In this document: piece by piece, positions 1 through 9,963 of the stretch
Layout: every line of letters starts with the position of its first letter
Numbering within the stretch: position 1 is the first letter of the stretch
NCBI RefSeq assembly: GCF_020539485.1
Contig: NZ_JACDXU010000002.1
Location: 372,001 to 436,000 of the forward strand
Direction of reading: 5' to 3'
Origin: Fulverythrobacter ferritrahens
GTDB lineage: Bacteria; Pseudomonadota; Alphaproteobacteria; Sphingomonadales; Sphingomonadaceae
Length of the DNA stretch: 64,000 nt
Made by a program: the position numbers and the translations under genes
Notes under the pieces: model-generated
Databases searched by the model: none
Told to the model about the DNA's origin: nothing
Seen by the model: the letters and a program-made list of their open reading frames with translations, nothing else

Positions 1-17
1 AATGTGAGCCTAGTCCA

Positions 18-1061
18 CTAGCGTTTTGGCGCGGCGGCCCGTGCAATTTCCGCGAGGCTTTGTGCCAGCAGGAGTTCTGCGGACTGGTTGTTGGCCAAAA
101 GCGCGCGATGGAGCTCCATGAGTCTCGTCACCAGCCGGTCGAGTTTGCGCCCCCGCCAGCGTCGCAGTTGGACCGAAAGATCGCGTTCATCCCGCCAGAA
201 TATGCGCCGGGCGCGCTTCTCCGCTTCAAGCAGGGCGTTGACATCTCCACGCGGGCCGAGTCTTGCCGCCAGCGAAGCCAGTTGGGCGGCCCGCCGCTCA
301 AGCGCAAGCAACAGGCCCACGGGATTCATGGAAGTCTCCCGCATCCGCCGCAATTCGTCCCCGAGCTTGCCTGTCTCTCCTGAGAGAACGGCATTCACTA
401 GCGGCATGAAGCCATCTTCCTCGGTCTTTGCCCCCACCGCATCCAGAGCGTCAGCACCGGCATCCTTGGGTTCGATTGCGCTGGCATCGAGATAGAGCGC
501 GAGTTTGGTGACTTCCGACTGCGCCAGCCGGACATCAAGGCCGGAAGCACGGGCGATACGTTCGGCAAGGTCGCCCGAAAGCCTGAGTCCGGCCGTACTT
601 GCCATGGTCCGCACGACTTGGGTCACCTGAGCCAGATCCGGTGGATAGAACATCGCCACCAGGGCGTCGTCGCGCTTTTCCAGAAGCTTCGCCGTGCGTG
701 ATTTGTCCGTCGCGGATGTGGCGATCACCAGAACCGGACAAGGCTCGCCTTCCTTCGCGTCGATTGCCTTGAGAAGAAGATCAACGGCATCATGCACTTC
801 GTCGCCGCTGGCGCGAACAACGATATGGCGGGTATCGCCAAACAGCGACGTGGAACGCGCTTCATCGCCCAGAAGAACTGGGTCTTTGCGCAGGTCGCTA
901 CCCTGCATGTCCAACCGTTCGCCAGCGTCGGGCAACAGGGAGACGACCCGCTCAACCGCAGCAGAGGCGCCGGCTTCGTCCTGACCGCAGAAGAAAAAGA
1001 CCTTGCAGGTCCCCGCCGCGCGCTGCGCTACATTGGCGAAATCGCGCTGGGTGGCCTTCAC
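18..1061 (-). CDS. holA: DNA polymerase III subunit delta
   Basis: Delta subunit of the clamp loader, which opens the beta sliding clamp and loads it at primed sites. The 347-residue length matches the HolA family. The N-terminal part has the KVFFFCGQDE strand-loop start of the delta AAA+-like fold, the middle carries a lid/collar-like helical region (about residues 140-250), and the C-terminus is a helical bundle ending in AEIARAAAPKR. The ATG at 1061 overlaps the lptE stop by four bases, so translation is probably coupled in the leuS-lptE-holA operon. The same gene order is common in alphaproteobacteria (established knowledge). Identification rests on sequence resemblance and synteny. Confidence 0.93.
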   Translation of the reverse strand: MKATQRDFANVAQRAAGTCKVFFFCGQDEAGASAAVERVVSLLPDAGERLDMQGSDLRKDPVLLGDEARSTSLFGDTRHIVVRASGDEVHDAVDLLLKAIDAKEGEPCPVLVIATSATDKSRTAKLLEKRDDALVAMFYPPDLAQVTQVVRTMASTAGLRLSGDLAERIARASGLDVRLAQSEVTKLALYLDASAIEPKDAGADALDAVGAKTEEDGFMPLVNAVLSGETGKLGDELRRMRETSMNPVGLLLALERRAAQLASLAARLGPRGDVNALLEAEKRARRIFWRDERDLSVQLRRWRGRKLDRLVTRLMELHRALLANNQSAELLLAQSLAEIARAAAPKR

Positions 1062-1555
1062 GGCGCTTTGCGCAGGGCCAGCGCCAGACGAGTTACGATC
1101 CGGTCAGCCACGTCACGCGACAGGTTTTCGAGCGCGGTCTGCTCGGCCGCGATGGTCGCATATTCGGAACTGACGACGTCGATACCGGCATCGGAACCGT
1201 CACTGGCGTCCAGCAATACTTCGCCCGTTGTCGTATCGACCAGCTGATAGCGCGCGCGCAAAGTGCGGCGCTCACGCCCGATCGTATCGTCGGTCAACAG
1301 GCCGAGCCCTTCGAGATTATCGTCAAGCCGCACATCGAGCCGGTAACGGGCCGATCCGTCTGCATCGCCGAGCCGGTCCCGCAGGGCATTGCGCACGAGC
1401 CAGCCTGCCTGGCCTTCAATGGCCGGCACATCCACGGCGGCCAATGCGCGGGCCACCTCGCCGCTGCCGCCGCCTGCATACATGGGCTGAAGCCCGCAGG
1501 AAGCGAGCGCCGGCGAGGCAAGCGCCAAGGCAAGAAGGGCGCCTGTGCCCTTCAT
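1058..1555 (-). CDS. lptE: LPS-assembly lipoprotein LptE
   Basis: Outer-membrane lipoprotein that plugs and supports LptD during lipopolysaccharide insertion. The 165-residue product starts with a short signal peptide and a lipobox ending LASC, giving lipidation at Cys20, followed directly by GLQPMY, the typical start of mature alphaproteobacterial LptE. The rest looks like the small alpha/beta LptE fold ([25 protein letters not shown]). It sits between leuS and holA with ATGA overlaps on both sides, as in many alphaproteobacteria. The primary sequence of this family is weakly conserved, so the call leans on the lipobox, size and neighbours. Confidence 0.9.
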   Translation of the reverse strand: MKGTGALLALALASPALASCGLQPMYAGGGSGEVARALAAVDVPAIEGQAGWLVRNALRDRLGDADGSARYRLDVRLDDNLEGLGLLTDDTIGRERRTLRARYQLVDTTTGEVLLDASDGSDAGIDVVSSEYATIAAEQTALENLSRDVADRIVTRLALALRKAP

Positions 1556-4071
1556 GCGACGAGATTGACCAGCCTGTCGGGCACCACGATCACCTTGCGC
1601 ACTTCCGCTCCATCTAGTGCACGCTGCACTTTCTCGGAAGCAAGGGCAAGCGCCTCCAGCTCTTCCTTCGGCGTGCCTTTGGCCACGGTCAGCGTATCGC
1701 GCAGTTTGCCCTTCACCTGAACGGCCACGGTCACTTCGTCTTCCACCAGCAGCGCGGGATCGACCTCGGGCCAGTCCGCCTCGGCCGCCAGCCCGGTTTC
1801 GCCGATGGCGGCCCAGCCTTCTTCGGCCAGATGCGGCATCATGGGCGAAGCCAGCAGCAGCACGGCGCGAATCGCATTTGAACGGCTGGCCGAAGGCGCG
1901 GCCTTTTCGGCTGCGCTGGTCAGCTCATAAATGCGGGCGACGGCCTTGTTGAAGCTCAGGGCCTCGATGTCGTCGGCCACAGCGGCAACGGTCTGGTGGA
2001 CCTTGCGGTCCAGCGCCTTGTCCTCGCCAGTGACGGTGGCGTCATACTGGCCAAACAAGCGCCACAAGCGCTGGACGAAGCGCCAGCAACCTTCGATCCC
2101 GGCTTCGGACCAGGGCAGGTCGCGTTCGGGCGGGCTGTCGGACAGCATGAACCAGCGCACGGCGTCGGCGCCGTATTTCGCGACGATCTCATCCGGGTCG
2201 ACGACGTTTTTCTTCGACTTGGACATCTTGATGACGCGGCCGATCTCCACCGGCCTGCCATCGTCCTTCAGCACTGCGCCATCCGCGCTGCGCTCTACTT
2301 CGCCGGGGCTAAAATAGACGGGGCGTCCGCCTTCCTCGCGCGAATAGGTCTCGTGCGTCACCATGCCTTGCGTGAACAGCTGGGCGAAGGGTTCGGCCAC
2401 ATCGAGCTTGCCAATGGCCTTGAGTGCGCGGGTCCAGAAGCGGGCATAAAGCAGGTGGAGGATCGCATGTTCGATCCCGCCAATATATTGCTGCACCGGC
2501 ATCCAGCGCGCGACTTCTTCGGGGTCGAAGGGACGGTCGGCAGGCTGGCTGGCGAAGCGCAGGAAATACCACGAACTGTCGACGAAAGTGTCGAGCGTAT
2601 CGGTTTCGCGTTCGGCAGCCCCACCGCAGGCCGGGCAATCGACATGTTTCCAGGTCGGGTGGCGCACCAGCGGATTGCCGGGGATCGACATGTCCACGTC
2701 TTCCGGCAGGGTAACGGGCAGCTGGTCCTTGGGAACCGGCACCACGCCGCAGCTGGGGCAGTGAATGAAGGGGATCGGCGTGCCCCAGTAACGCTGGCGC
2801 GAAACGCCCCAGTCGCGCAGGCGCCACACGGTTTTTCCTTCGCCCCAGCCTTCGCCCTCGGCACGGGCGATGACAGCCGCCTTGGCATCGGCCACGCTCA
2901 TCCCGTCGAGGAAACCGGAGTTGACGCAAACCCCGTCGCCCGCCTCGGCTTCGCCAGCGAAAGGCTTGTTGGCATCTGCGGCACTGGCGGCGATCACGCG
3001 CGTGATCGGCAGGCCGTATTTGGTGGCGAAATCGAAGTCGCGCTGGTCATGGCCGGGCACGGCCATGATCGCGCCGGTGCCGTAATCCATCAGCACGAAA
3101 TTGGCGATGTAGAGCGGCAGGTCGGCGCCGGTGAAGGGGTGCTTCGCGGTGATGCCGGTATCGAAGCCCAGCTTTTCGGCGGTCTCCAGCTCGGCAGCGG
3201 TCGTGCCGCCTTCGCGGCACTTCTCGATGAAGGCCTGCGCTTCGGCATTATCCGCCGCGACTTTCTGCGCCACCGGATGATCTGCCGCCACGGCCACAAA
3301 GCTCGCGCCGAAGATCGTGTCGGGCCGGGTAGTGTAGACTTCCAGCTTTTCGCCGTCGGAAAGGGTAAAGGCGAATTGCAGGCCCTGGCTCTTGCCGATC
3401 CAGTTTTCCTGCATCAGCTTCACCTTCTCGGGCCAGTGCTCCAGCGAGCCGAGGCCGTCGAGCAGTTCCTGCGCGAAATCGGTGATCTTGAGGAACCACT
3501 GGGAGAGCTTGCGCTTCTCCACCAGCGCGCCCGAGCGCCAGCCGCGCCCGTCGATCACCTGTTCGTTGGCCAGCACGGTCTGGTCCACCGGGTCCCAGTT
3601 GACCGCGCTTTCCTTGCGGTAGACGAGACCGCCTGCATAGAGATCGAGGAACAGCGCCTGTTCGTGGCCATAATAGGAAGGATTGCAGGTCGCGATTTCC
3701 CTGCTCCAGTCGAGCGCAAAGCCCAGACGCTGGAGCTGCGCCTTCATGTTGGCGATATTCTGATAGGTCCACTCGCCGGGATGGACACCCTTTTCGATCG
3801 CGGCGTTTTCTGCGGGCATGCCGAACGCGTCCCACCCCATGGGGTGCAGCACTTCATGGCCGGTCATCGCCTTGTAGCGCGCCAGCACATCGCCCATCGT
3901 GTAGTTGCGGACATGGCCGATATGGATGCGCCCCGAAGGATAGGGGAACATCTCCAGCACATAGGCGCGTGGCTTGGTGGAAGAATCGTCGGCACGGAAG
4001 CACTGCGCGTCATCCCATGCGCGCTGCCAGCGCCCGTCGGCCTGCGACGGATCGAATCGTGTTTCGCTCAT
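1552..4071 (-). CDS. leuS: Leucyl-tRNA synthetase
   Basis: Class I aminoacyl-tRNA synthetase charging tRNA-Leu in the cytoplasm. The 839-residue protein has the HIGH signature at residues 50-53 ([10 protein letters not shown]) and the KMSKS loop at 615-619. A CP1 editing insertion lies between them and includes the [12 protein letters not shown] stretch. A zinc-binding-type CPSC/CPACGG pair is seen in the middle, and the WYFLRF segment precedes the KMSKS region. It is the first gene of a three-gene operon: its stop overlaps the lptE start by four bases. Full length with no broken motif. Confidence 0.98.
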   Translation of the reverse strand: MSETRFDPSQADGRWQRAWDDAQCFRADDSSTKPRAYVLEMFPYPSGRIHIGHVRNYTMGDVLARYKAMTGHEVLHPMGWDAFGMPAENAAIEKGVHPGEWTYQNIANMKAQLQRLGFALDWSREIATCNPSYYGHEQALFLDLYAGGLVYRKESAVNWDPVDQTVLANEQVIDGRGWRSGALVEKRKLSQWFLKITDFAQELLDGLGSLEHWPEKVKLMQENWIGKSQGLQFAFTLSDGEKLEVYTTRPDTIFGASFVAVAADHPVAQKVAADNAEAQAFIEKCREGGTTAAELETAEKLGFDTGITAKHPFTGADLPLYIANFVLMDYGTGAIMAVPGHDQRDFDFATKYGLPITRVIAASAADANKPFAGEAEAGDGVCVNSGFLDGMSVADAKAAVIARAEGEGWGEGKTVWRLRDWGVSRQRYWGTPIPFIHCPSCGVVPVPKDQLPVTLPEDVDMSIPGNPLVRHPTWKHVDCPACGGAAERETDTLDTFVDSSWYFLRFASQPADRPFDPEEVARWMPVQQYIGGIEHAILHLLYARFWTRALKAIGKLDVAEPFAQLFTQGMVTHETYSREEGGRPVYFSPGEVERSADGAVLKDDGRPVEIGRVIKMSKSKKNVVDPDEIVAKYGADAVRWFMLSDSPPERDLPWSEAGIEGCWRFVQRLWRLFGQYDATVTGEDKALDRKVHQTVAAVADDIEALSFNKAVARIYELTSAAEKAAPSASRSNAIRAVLLLASPMMPHLAEEGWAAIGETGLAAEADWPEVDPALLVEDEVTVAVQVKGKLRDTLTVAKGTPKEELEALALASEKVQRALDGAEVRKVIVVPDRLVNLVA

Positions 4072-4149
4072 GATCTGCCCCTAGAGGCTGTATTGTCGAG
4101 TTGGAAGCACCGCGCTGTCAAAGCGCGGCTGCACGCGAGGGCGCGAGGA

Positions 4150-4584
4150 TCAGCCGATGGCCGATCGACGCAGATCGCGGGCCTTGGTGAGGATGATATC
4201 CTCCAGCTTCTGCACGGTGGCAGCCTCTACCGGAGCCTCCACCCACACGCCGCCTTGCAGGATCTGGCGGCTGGCCGCGACGCGTACGGCATCGGCGCGC
4301 AGATCCTGATCAAGAATCGTGACCGACACTTTCATACGCTCATTTGGATTCGAGGGATTGGCATACCAATCCGTCACCACCACGCCCCCGGCGCTGTCGG
4401 CCTGAGTGAGCGGCATGAACGAAAGCGTTTCGAGCGTGGCGCGCCACAGATAGGAATTGACGCCGATCGATGTGATTTGCGCGGACGCGAGATCCGCCTG
4501 GGGCCGTTCGTCACCTCCGCCGCCACAGGCGGACAGGGCGGCCAGCGCCGCGCCGACCAGCAGGACCCGGCCTGCGCGCTTCAT
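4150..4584 (-). CDS. DUF3576-family lipoprotein
   Basis: Predicted 144-residue lipoprotein of unknown function. I place the start at the ATG at 4584 (MKRAGRVLL), because this gives a clean signal peptide with the lipobox LSAC and Cys20; an upstream in-frame ATG at 4617 would put 11 extra polar residues before it. The mature part contains IGVNSYLWRATLETL and ends in a basic RDLRRSAIG tail, matching the DUF3576 family that often lies upstream of leuS in alphaproteobacteria. It is 78 bases upstream of leuS on the same strand and may be co-transcribed. Location is probably periplasm or outer membrane. Confidence 0.85.
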   Translation of the reverse strand: MKRAGRVLLVGAALAALSACGGGGDERPQADLASAQITSIGVNSYLWRATLETLSFMPLTQADSAGGVVVTDWYANPSNPNERMKVSVTILDQDLRADAVRVAASRQILQGGVWVEAPVEAATVQKLEDIILTKARDLRRSAIG

Positions 4585-4990
4585 CGAAGAATTTCCGTTT
4601 TCGCTGCTGACCGTCATCACAAATGTCATTCCCGTTGTTCGTCAAAGGCTGGCGCGTGCGCCTGCTTTCGAGCCTCTATAGCCGCCGCACCGTGGGCGGC
4701 AAGAGCGCGCAAGGATGCTGTGTCCGCCTCATACAGGCCTGCCAATGCGCAATATGGGGGTGAATGCGTGCTTAACCGCAGGCCTCCAGCAAAATGCCAT
4801 GCTGTGGGCCTGTTGCAACACTTCTGCAAAACAGTCGTCGTAGAGGGGATTCGGCGCTGGTCATCGGCTTGTGGAAAAACTATCGATGGCATCTAAGAAT
4901 TTAGTGGACTGATTCCTGCATATTGTCAGGAAAGGTTCAGGATCTGGGTTCTTTGATAGAAGCGCAAGATTGGGCAAGGTAAACGGGGTT
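4585..4990. other. Divergent intergenic region with a 5' leader hairpin
   Basis: A 406-base gap between the leftward lipoprotein gene and the rightward exported-protein gene. I see no convincing coding sequence; an 88-codon leftward frame here has no recognisable protein features. A 6-bp inverted repeat, TTCCTG at 4913-4918 and CAGGAA at 4927-4932, lies about 60 bases before the ATG at 4991. A weak promoter-like pair (TTGTGG at 4869, TCTAAG at 4892, 17-base spacer) precedes it. The promoter call is tentative. Confidence 0.35.
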
Positions 4991-5749
4991 ATGACACGGC
5001 AAGGCAAATCAGCAGGACGGGGCGGGCTTTCCGCAGCGCTGCTGTGCGCTGGCGCCGCATTGCTCATAGGCGCCCCGAGCGCCGTTCTGGCCCTTGGCGG
5101 GCTCAATGAAGCAGAGATCGGCCTGCTCTCCAGCCCGAGTCTGGATTCTTTTACGCCCGCTTCCGTGGATCCCCAGCTCGCTGCTCTGATTGCGAAAAAG
5201 TCCGGTTCCGGCAGCAAGCTCATGCGTTTCACTCCGGCTGGTGCCGCTGATCGCACAAGCCGATCGGTAACTGTCGCGGTTCGCGTGGATGAGAACGCGG
5301 CGCGCGCCATTTCAGTCCGGCAGGCACTGTCCGTAGGTGATGCGCAGGCCAGCCTGGCCGCCAGCCGCATTGCGCCCATGCGCTACAATCTCGGCATTTC
5401 ACGCGGATATCAGAGCTTTGCGCGTACGCCCGAGCTTGCGTCCGATCTGAATGATGTCGCGATCCCCGATCTCGCGGCGTTCCAGCCGTCGGCCGGTGCC
5501 AAGGAAAAGCCCAGCCGCTTTGCCGCTCGCATTGCGCTGGATCAGATGGAAAAAACCGGACGCGCTCCGAGTACCCGCGATTCGCTTGGCGATCAGACGG
5601 TGGATCTTGGCGGCAGCTATTCGTTGACGCGTAACCTCAATGTCACCGCCGGTGTTCGTTATTCGCAGGATCGTGACCGTCTGGAACCGCTGACCAACGG
5701 CAAGCAGGATAGCCAGGCCGTCTATGTCGGAACGCAGTTCCGTTTCTGA
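4991..5749 (+). CDS. Exported beta-barrel-like protein of unknown function
   Basis: I do not recognise a named family. The 252-residue product begins with a basic N-region and a long hydrophobic signal peptide (LSAALLCAGAALLIGAPSAVLA). The C-terminal third has alternating polar/hydrophobic strands (VDLGGSYSLTRNLNVTAGVRYS) and the chain ends in Phe (GTQFRF), the terminal signature of outer-membrane beta-barrel proteins. This suggests an outer-membrane protein with a large N-terminal periplasmic part. The ATG at 4991 was preferred to an in-frame TTG at 4970, because it places the basic MTRQGKSAGR stretch at the N-terminus. A strong terminator follows, so it is probably monocistronic. Confidence 0.75.
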   Translation: MTRQGKSAGRGGLSAALLCAGAALLIGAPSAVLALGGLNEAEIGLLSSPSLDSFTPASVDPQLAALIAKKSGSGSKLMRFTPAGAADRTSRSVTVAVRVDENAARAISVRQALSVGDAQASLAASRIAPMRYNLGISRGYQSFARTPELASDLNDVAIPDLAAFQPSAGAKEKPSRFAARIALDQMEKTGRAPSTRDSLGDQTVDLGGSYSLTRNLNVTAGVRYSQDRDRLEPLTNGKQDSQAVYVGTQFRF

Positions 5750-5777
5750 TTCGTTGCTCCTGTCGCGATTTTGAAAG

Positions 5778-5803
5778 AACCCCGCAGCAATGCGGGGTTT
5801 TTC
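5778..5803 (+). terminator. Rho-independent terminator
   Basis: Perfect 9-bp stem (AACCCCGCA at 5778-5786 and TGCGGGGTT at 5791-5799) closed by a GCAA tetraloop and followed by a T-run. It lies 28 bases after the stop of the exported-protein gene and separates it from the acetoacetyl-CoA reductase gene. Confidence 0.92.
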
Positions 5804-5878
5804 TTTGCCTGCCTTCCTGAGTCATCTTAACGATGTGGCTGAGGAGAGAGGCAAGAACATATCGGAAAAGGAGCATAC

Positions 5879-6601
5879 ATGGGACGCGTCGCAATCGTCA
5901 CCGGTGGCACTCGCGGCATCGGCAAGGCAATCTGCCTTGCCCTGAAGGAACAGGGCCGCACCGTGGTGGCAAATTATGCCGGCAATGAAGAAAAGGCCCG
6001 CGCCTTTACCGAAGAAACCGAAATTCCCGCCTATAAATGGGATGTGGGCGACCATGAAGCGACGCTGGCAGGCTGCGCAAAGGTGGAAGCCGAAGTGGGC
6101 CCCATCGAAATCGTGGTCAACAATGCGGGCATCACGCGCGATGCCACGCTGCACAAGATGAGCTTCGAGGACTGGAACGAAGTCATGCGAATCAACCTTG
6201 GCGGTTGCTTCAACATGGCCAAGGCCTGCTTCCCGGGCATGCGGGAACGGGGCTGGGGCCGTATCGTCAATATCGGCTCCATCAACGGTCAGGCCGGGCA
6301 ATATGGCCAGGTGAACTATGCCGCCGCCAAAAGTGGCATCCATGGCTTCACCAAGGCGCTGGCGCAGGAAGGCGCCCGGTCTGGCGTCACCGTAAATGCC
6401 ATCGCACCGGGCTATATCGATACAGACATGGTAGCCGCCGTGCCGGAAACCGTGCTGGAAAAGATCGTCGCCAAGATTCCCGTAGGCCGCCTTGGCAATG
6501 CGGAAGAAATCGCGCGCGGCGTTGCTTTCCTCACGGCGGAGGAAGCGGGTTTCGTCACCGGCTCCACCATGTCGCTCAATGGCGGCCAGCATATGTATTG
6601 A
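5879..6601 (+). CDS. phbB: Acetoacetyl-CoA reductase (NADPH, SDR family)
   Basis: Reduces acetoacetyl-CoA to (R)-3-hydroxybutyryl-CoA for polyhydroxyalkanoate synthesis. The 240-residue short-chain dehydrogenase has the TGGTRGIG cofactor loop (residues 8-15), NNAG at 81-84, and the catalytic Ser134, Tyr147 and Lys151 (NIGS, YAAAK). The NNAGITRD and GYIDTDM segments match PhbB rather than generic FabG, though a FabG-like role cannot be excluded. An AAGGAG-type ribosome site precedes the ATG. No phaA or phaC lies in the window, so the gene stands apart from a PHA operon. Confidence 0.88.
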   Translation: MGRVAIVTGGTRGIGKAICLALKEQGRTVVANYAGNEEKARAFTEETEIPAYKWDVGDHEATLAGCAKVEAEVGPIEIVVNNAGITRDATLHKMSFEDWNEVMRINLGGCFNMAKACFPGMRERGWGRIVNIGSINGQAGQYGQVNYAAAKSGIHGFTKALAQEGARSGVTVNAIAPGYIDTDMVAAVPETVLEKIVAKIPVGRLGNAEEIARGVAFLTAEEAGFVTGSTMSLNGGQHMY

Positions 6602-6632
6602 GGGGCTGACCCCCTCCGGATCGGGAAACGGG

Positions 6633-8030
6633 ATGGCGGACACCAGAATAGAGACGGATACTTTCGGCGAGATCGCGGTCCCGGCCGATCGGCTGTGGGG
6701 CGCACAAACGCAGCGCAGCCTCGAGAATTTCCGTATCGGCGGTGAACGCATCTCGCTTCCCGTGATTCATGCGCTTGGCGTGATCAAGCAGGCTGCGGCC
6801 CGGGTGAACGCCCGGCTTGGCCTGCTTGATCCCGCCCTTGCCGAAGCCATTGCCAAAGCGGCGGGCGAAGTGGCGGCCGGATCGCTCGACGATCACTTTC
6901 CGCTGGTGGTCTGGCAGACCGGTTCGGGCACGCAGAGCAACATGAACGCCAACGAGGTGATCGCGAACCGGGCCAATCTGGCGCTGGGCGGGCAACTCGG
7001 CGCAAAGAGCCCGGTCCATCCCAACGATCATGTTAATCTGGGCCAGTCTTCGAACGACACTTTCCCCAGCGCGATCCACATCGCCGCCGCGCGCGAGATA
7101 ACAGGGCGGCTGTTGCCTGCGCTGCGGCTGATGCATGTCTCCCTTTCCGCCATGGCTGAGGCGTGGACTGGCATTGTGAAGATCGGCCGCACTCATACGC
7201 AGGATGCCACTCCGCTTACGCTGGGCCAGGAATTCTCCGGTTATGCCCGCCAGGTTGCGGCAGGAATTGAACGGATCGAACTGACACTGCCTGGCGTTTA
7301 CGCGCTGGCCCAGGGCGGCACGGCAGTGGGCACCGGGCTCAATGCGCCCAAGGGTTTCGGCGAGATGATGGCGCAGGAAATTGCCGCCATTACCGGCCAG
7401 CCCTTCACCAGCGCTCCCAACAAATTCGAGGCATTGGCGAGCGAAGATGCGCTGGTCTTCGCGCATGGGGCGCTCAATGCGCTTGCCACCGGGCTTTACA
7501 AGATCGCCAGCGATATCCGTCTGCTCGGCTCCGGGCCTCGAGCCGGCCTGGGAGAACTGGCTTTGCCTGCAAATGAGCCGGGTTCTTCTATCATGCCAGG
7601 CAAGGTGAACCCCACCCAGTGCGAGGCTATGACTCAGGTCTGCGCGCAGGTGTTTGGCAATAATGCCGCGCTTGCCTTCGCGGGCAGCCAGGGGCAGTTC
7701 GAACTGAATGTCTATCGCCCGGTAATTGCGCAGAACCTCCTGCAATCGGTGCGGCTGCTCGGCGATGCGGCGGAGAGCTTCACGGAGCATTTGCTGGACG
7801 GGCTGGAGCCACGGGAAGACAATATCGCCGCCGGGGTGGAACGGTCGCTGATGCTGGTTACCGCGCTGGCGCCGACGATCGGCTATGACAAGGCGGCCGC
7901 CATCGCCAAGGATGCCCATGCGCGGGGTGTGACCTTGCGTGAGGCGGCGCTTTCCAGCGGTGCCGTCTCGCCGGAGGATTACGATCGGATCGTGCGCCCG
8001 GAAAAAATGCTGGGTCCGGACCACGCCTGA
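6633..8030 (+). CDS. fumC: Class II fumarate hydratase
   Basis: TCA-cycle enzyme interconverting fumarate and malate, iron-independent. The 465-residue product starts [17 protein letters not shown], typical of FumC; an upstream open frame exists but lacks family similarity, so the ATG at 6633 was chosen. The fumarase/aspartase signature [11 protein letters not shown] is present, with [14 protein letters not shown] near residues 95-110 and SSNDTFPSA further on. Spacing from phbB is 31 bases, so the two may share a transcript. Aspartase or argininosuccinate lyase is less likely given the length and N-terminus. Confidence 0.96.
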   Translation: MADTRIETDTFGEIAVPADRLWGAQTQRSLENFRIGGERISLPVIHALGVIKQAAARVNARLGLLDPALAEAIAKAAGEVAAGSLDDHFPLVVWQTGSGTQSNMNANEVIANRANLALGGQLGAKSPVHPNDHVNLGQSSNDTFPSAIHIAAAREITGRLLPALRLMHVSLSAMAEAWTGIVKIGRTHTQDATPLTLGQEFSGYARQVAAGIERIELTLPGVYALAQGGTAVGTGLNAPKGFGEMMAQEIAAITGQPFTSAPNKFEALASEDALVFAHGALNALATGLYKIASDIRLLGSGPRAGLGELALPANEPGSSIMPGKVNPTQCEAMTQVCAQVFGNNAALAFAGSQGQFELNVYRPVIAQNLLQSVRLLGDAAESFTEHLLDGLEPREDNIAAGVERSLMLVTALAPTIGYDKAAAIAKDAHARGVTLREAALSSGAVSPEDYDRIVRPEKMLGPDHA

Positions 8031-8034
8031 GCGG

Positions 8035-8268
8035 ATGGACGAAATCTATCACCCTCCCGTCAAGCGCTCGGTGGAGATCGCCGGACACAAGACCTCGATC
8101 AGCCTCGAACCTTTGTTCTGGGATTTGCTGCGTAACGCCGCCGCACGCGAAGGCGTGCCGGTGAACGCGCTGGTAGCCCGAATCGATGCGGAACGTATCG
8201 CTGCGGAAACCCCGCCCGGCCTGGCGGGGGCCATCAGGCTATGGCTGGCCGCTCACGCGGGGACTTAA
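8035..8268 (+). CDS. Ribbon-helix-helix domain protein
   Basis: Small 77-residue protein matching the RHH_4-type alphaproteobacterial family: a short basic strand (PVKRSVEIAGHKTSISLE) followed by two helices (FWDLLRNAAAREG, VNALVARIDAERIA). Such proteins are presumed DNA-binding regulators, but the target is unknown. It starts four bases after the fumC stop, so it is probably co-transcribed with fumC. Its 3' end overlaps the stop of the convergent small gene by four bases within a TTAATAA sequence. Confidence 0.78.
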   Translation: MDEIYHPPVKRSVEIAGHKTSISLEPLFWDLLRNAAAREGVPVNALVARIDAERIAAETPPGLAGAIRLWLAAHAGT

Positions 8269-8510
8269 TAAGTCGCCGGAGGATCGCTGGCCGGAAAGCT
8301 TTCGTCGCTTGCCTCGTCTTCCCTGGTCCAGCCTTCACGCGTGTCGTCCCGCGTGGCGTCGGGCCCAGCATCGCGAACCTGGGTCTGGTTGCCGGGGGCA
8401 TGCTGCCCATCCGCGAAAGCAGCGGGGGGTGTCTCCCGCTTGTTGGTGCGGAAGACACTGTAAACAAGCGCGCCCAGTGCCGCGAAAACTCCCAGCCTCA
8501 CGATACCCAT
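8265..8510 (-). CDS. Small membrane-anchored protein, unknown function
   Basis: 81-residue product with one N-terminal hydrophobic segment (VRLGVFAALGALVYSVF, about residues 4-20), followed by a polar, acidic tail ending DESFPASDPPATY. The SFPASDPP ending is a recurrent tail in small alphaproteobacterial proteins of unknown role. I do not recognise a function. It ends in a four-base tail-to-tail overlap with the ribbon-helix-helix gene. Coding status is supported by the clear membrane anchor and conserved-looking tail. Confidence 0.65.
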   Translation of the reverse strand: MGIVRLGVFAALGALVYSVFRTNKRETPPAAFADGQHAPGNQTQVRDAGPDATRDDTREGWTREDEASDESFPASDPPATY

Positions 8511-8577
8511 ATACGTCGCTCCTTTGCTGTTTCAGTCAGTCAACGCGCGGAAGCGGGCAAAAGGTCCGGCCGTGAAC

Positions 8578-9861
8578 CTAGCCGTCGCCCACGCGTTCGA
8601 TCTGCGCGCCGAGCAGCGCCAGCTTCTCTTCCAGCCGCTCATAACCGCGATCAAGGTGATAGAGGCGATGGACCTGTGTCTCGCCCTCTGCCGCGAGGCC
8701 GGCAATCACCAGGCTCATCGAAGCGCGCAGATCGGTGGCCATCACTTCCGCGCCGGTCAGCTTCTTCACGCCGTGAACAATCGCAGTGCGGCCCGAAGTT
8801 TCGATATGCGCGCCCATGCGGTTGAGTTCCGGTACGTGCATGTAACGATTCTCGAAGATCGTTTCGGTCAGCACGCTGGTGCCCTCCGCGCGGCACAGCA
8901 GTGCCATCAGCTGCGCCTGCATGTCTGTGGCGAAGCCGGGATAGGGCGCGGTGGACAGGGTTACGGCCTTCAGGGGGCCATCGGCCGCAACGTGAATACC
9001 GTCCTTCACTGCGTTTACCGATACGCCTGCATCGCGCAGGGCCTGCACGGTGGCTTCCATTTCCTCGAACTTCGCGCCCTGCAACGTCACTTCGCCACCG
9101 GTGATCGCAGCGGCGCAAGCATAGGAGCCCGCCTCGATCCGGTCAGCCATGACCTTGTAAGTCGCGCCATAGAGACGCGGCACGCCATGGATGGTCAGCT
9201 CCGAAGTGCCGATGCCTTCGATTTCGGCGCCCATCGCAACCAGCAGGTTGCACAGGTCGACGATCTCCGGCTCTCGCGCGGCATTGTGCAGCGTGCTCCT
9301 GCCCGTGGCCAATGCGGCCGCCATCAGCGCGTTTTCCGTCGCCCCGACTGATACGACGGGGAAGGAATAGCGCCCGCCCGGAAGACCACCATCCGGCGCG
9401 CGGGCGCGGACATAGCCGGCGGCAAGCTCGATCTCCGCACCCAGCGCCTCAAGGGCCCGCAGATGCAGGTCGATAGGCCGATTGCCGATGGCGCAACCGC
9501 CGGGCAGGGAAACGGTCGCCTCCCCCGCGCGGGCCAGCATCGGGCCGAGAACCAGAATCGATGCGCGCATCTTGCGCACCAGATCATAGGGCGCAGTCGT
9601 AGAGGTTACCCGCGTGGCCTCCAGCGTCATCACCCGGCCGAAATCTTCGGGCCGCGCTCCTGCGATGGAAGTGGAAACGCCGAACTGCGTCATCAAGTGC
9701 TGGAAACCATCAATATCCGCCAGCCGTGGCAGATTTCTGAGCGTCACCGGCTCGTCCGTAAGCAAGGCACAGGGGAGCAATGTAAGCGCGGCATTCTTTG
9801 CGCCGGAGACCGGAATCGTGCCCGAAAGGCGACGACCGCCCTCTATAATAATCTTGTCCAT
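8578..9861 (-). CDS. murA: UDP-N-acetylglucosamine 1-carboxyvinyltransferase
   Basis: First committed step of peptidoglycan synthesis: transfers enolpyruvate from PEP to UDP-GlcNAc. With the start at 9861 (MDKIIIEGG) the protein has 427 residues, the usual MurA size; an in-frame ATG at 9894 would add 11 unlikely residues. Lys22 (SGAKNA) and the fosfomycin-reactive Cys123 ([11 protein letters not shown]) are present, so the enzyme should be of the fosfomycin-sensitive Cys type. It diverges from galU across about 100 bases, putting two cell-envelope genes on one promoter region. Confidence 0.97.
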   Translation of the reverse strand: MDKIIIEGGRRLSGTIPVSGAKNAALTLLPCALLTDEPVTLRNLPRLADIDGFQHLMTQFGVSTSIAGARPEDFGRVMTLEATRVTSTTAPYDLVRKMRASILVLGPMLARAGEATVSLPGGCAIGNRPIDLHLRALEALGAEIELAAGYVRARAPDGGLPGGRYSFPVVSVGATENALMAAALATGRSTLHNAAREPEIVDLCNLLVAMGAEIEGIGTSELTIHGVPRLYGATYKVMADRIEAGSYACAAAITGGEVTLQGAKFEEMEATVQALRDAGVSVNAVKDGIHVAADGPLKAVTLSTAPYPGFATDMQAQLMALLCRAEGTSVLTETIFENRYMHVPELNRMGAHIETSGRTAIVHGVKKLTGAEVMATDLRASMSLVIAGLAAEGETQVHRLYHLDRGYERLEEKLALLGAQIERVGDG

Positions 9862-9963
9862 AATGCCGTTTAACGTGAATGGAGAAAGGGGCAAGCTGGG
9901 TATCGCCGATAGGTTAATCGCGATAGGTTGACGCCCCGCAGGAGGTGTTCATACAAGCCCGCT

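Noticed and set aside
4626-4892. An 88-codon leftward frame upstream of the DUF3576 gene
   Set aside because: No family resemblance and a random-looking composition; probably chance.
1996-4896. A 966-codon open frame opposite leuS
   Set aside because: It is the mirror frame of a GC-rich gene; the leuS motifs are on the other strand and the frame shows no protein family.
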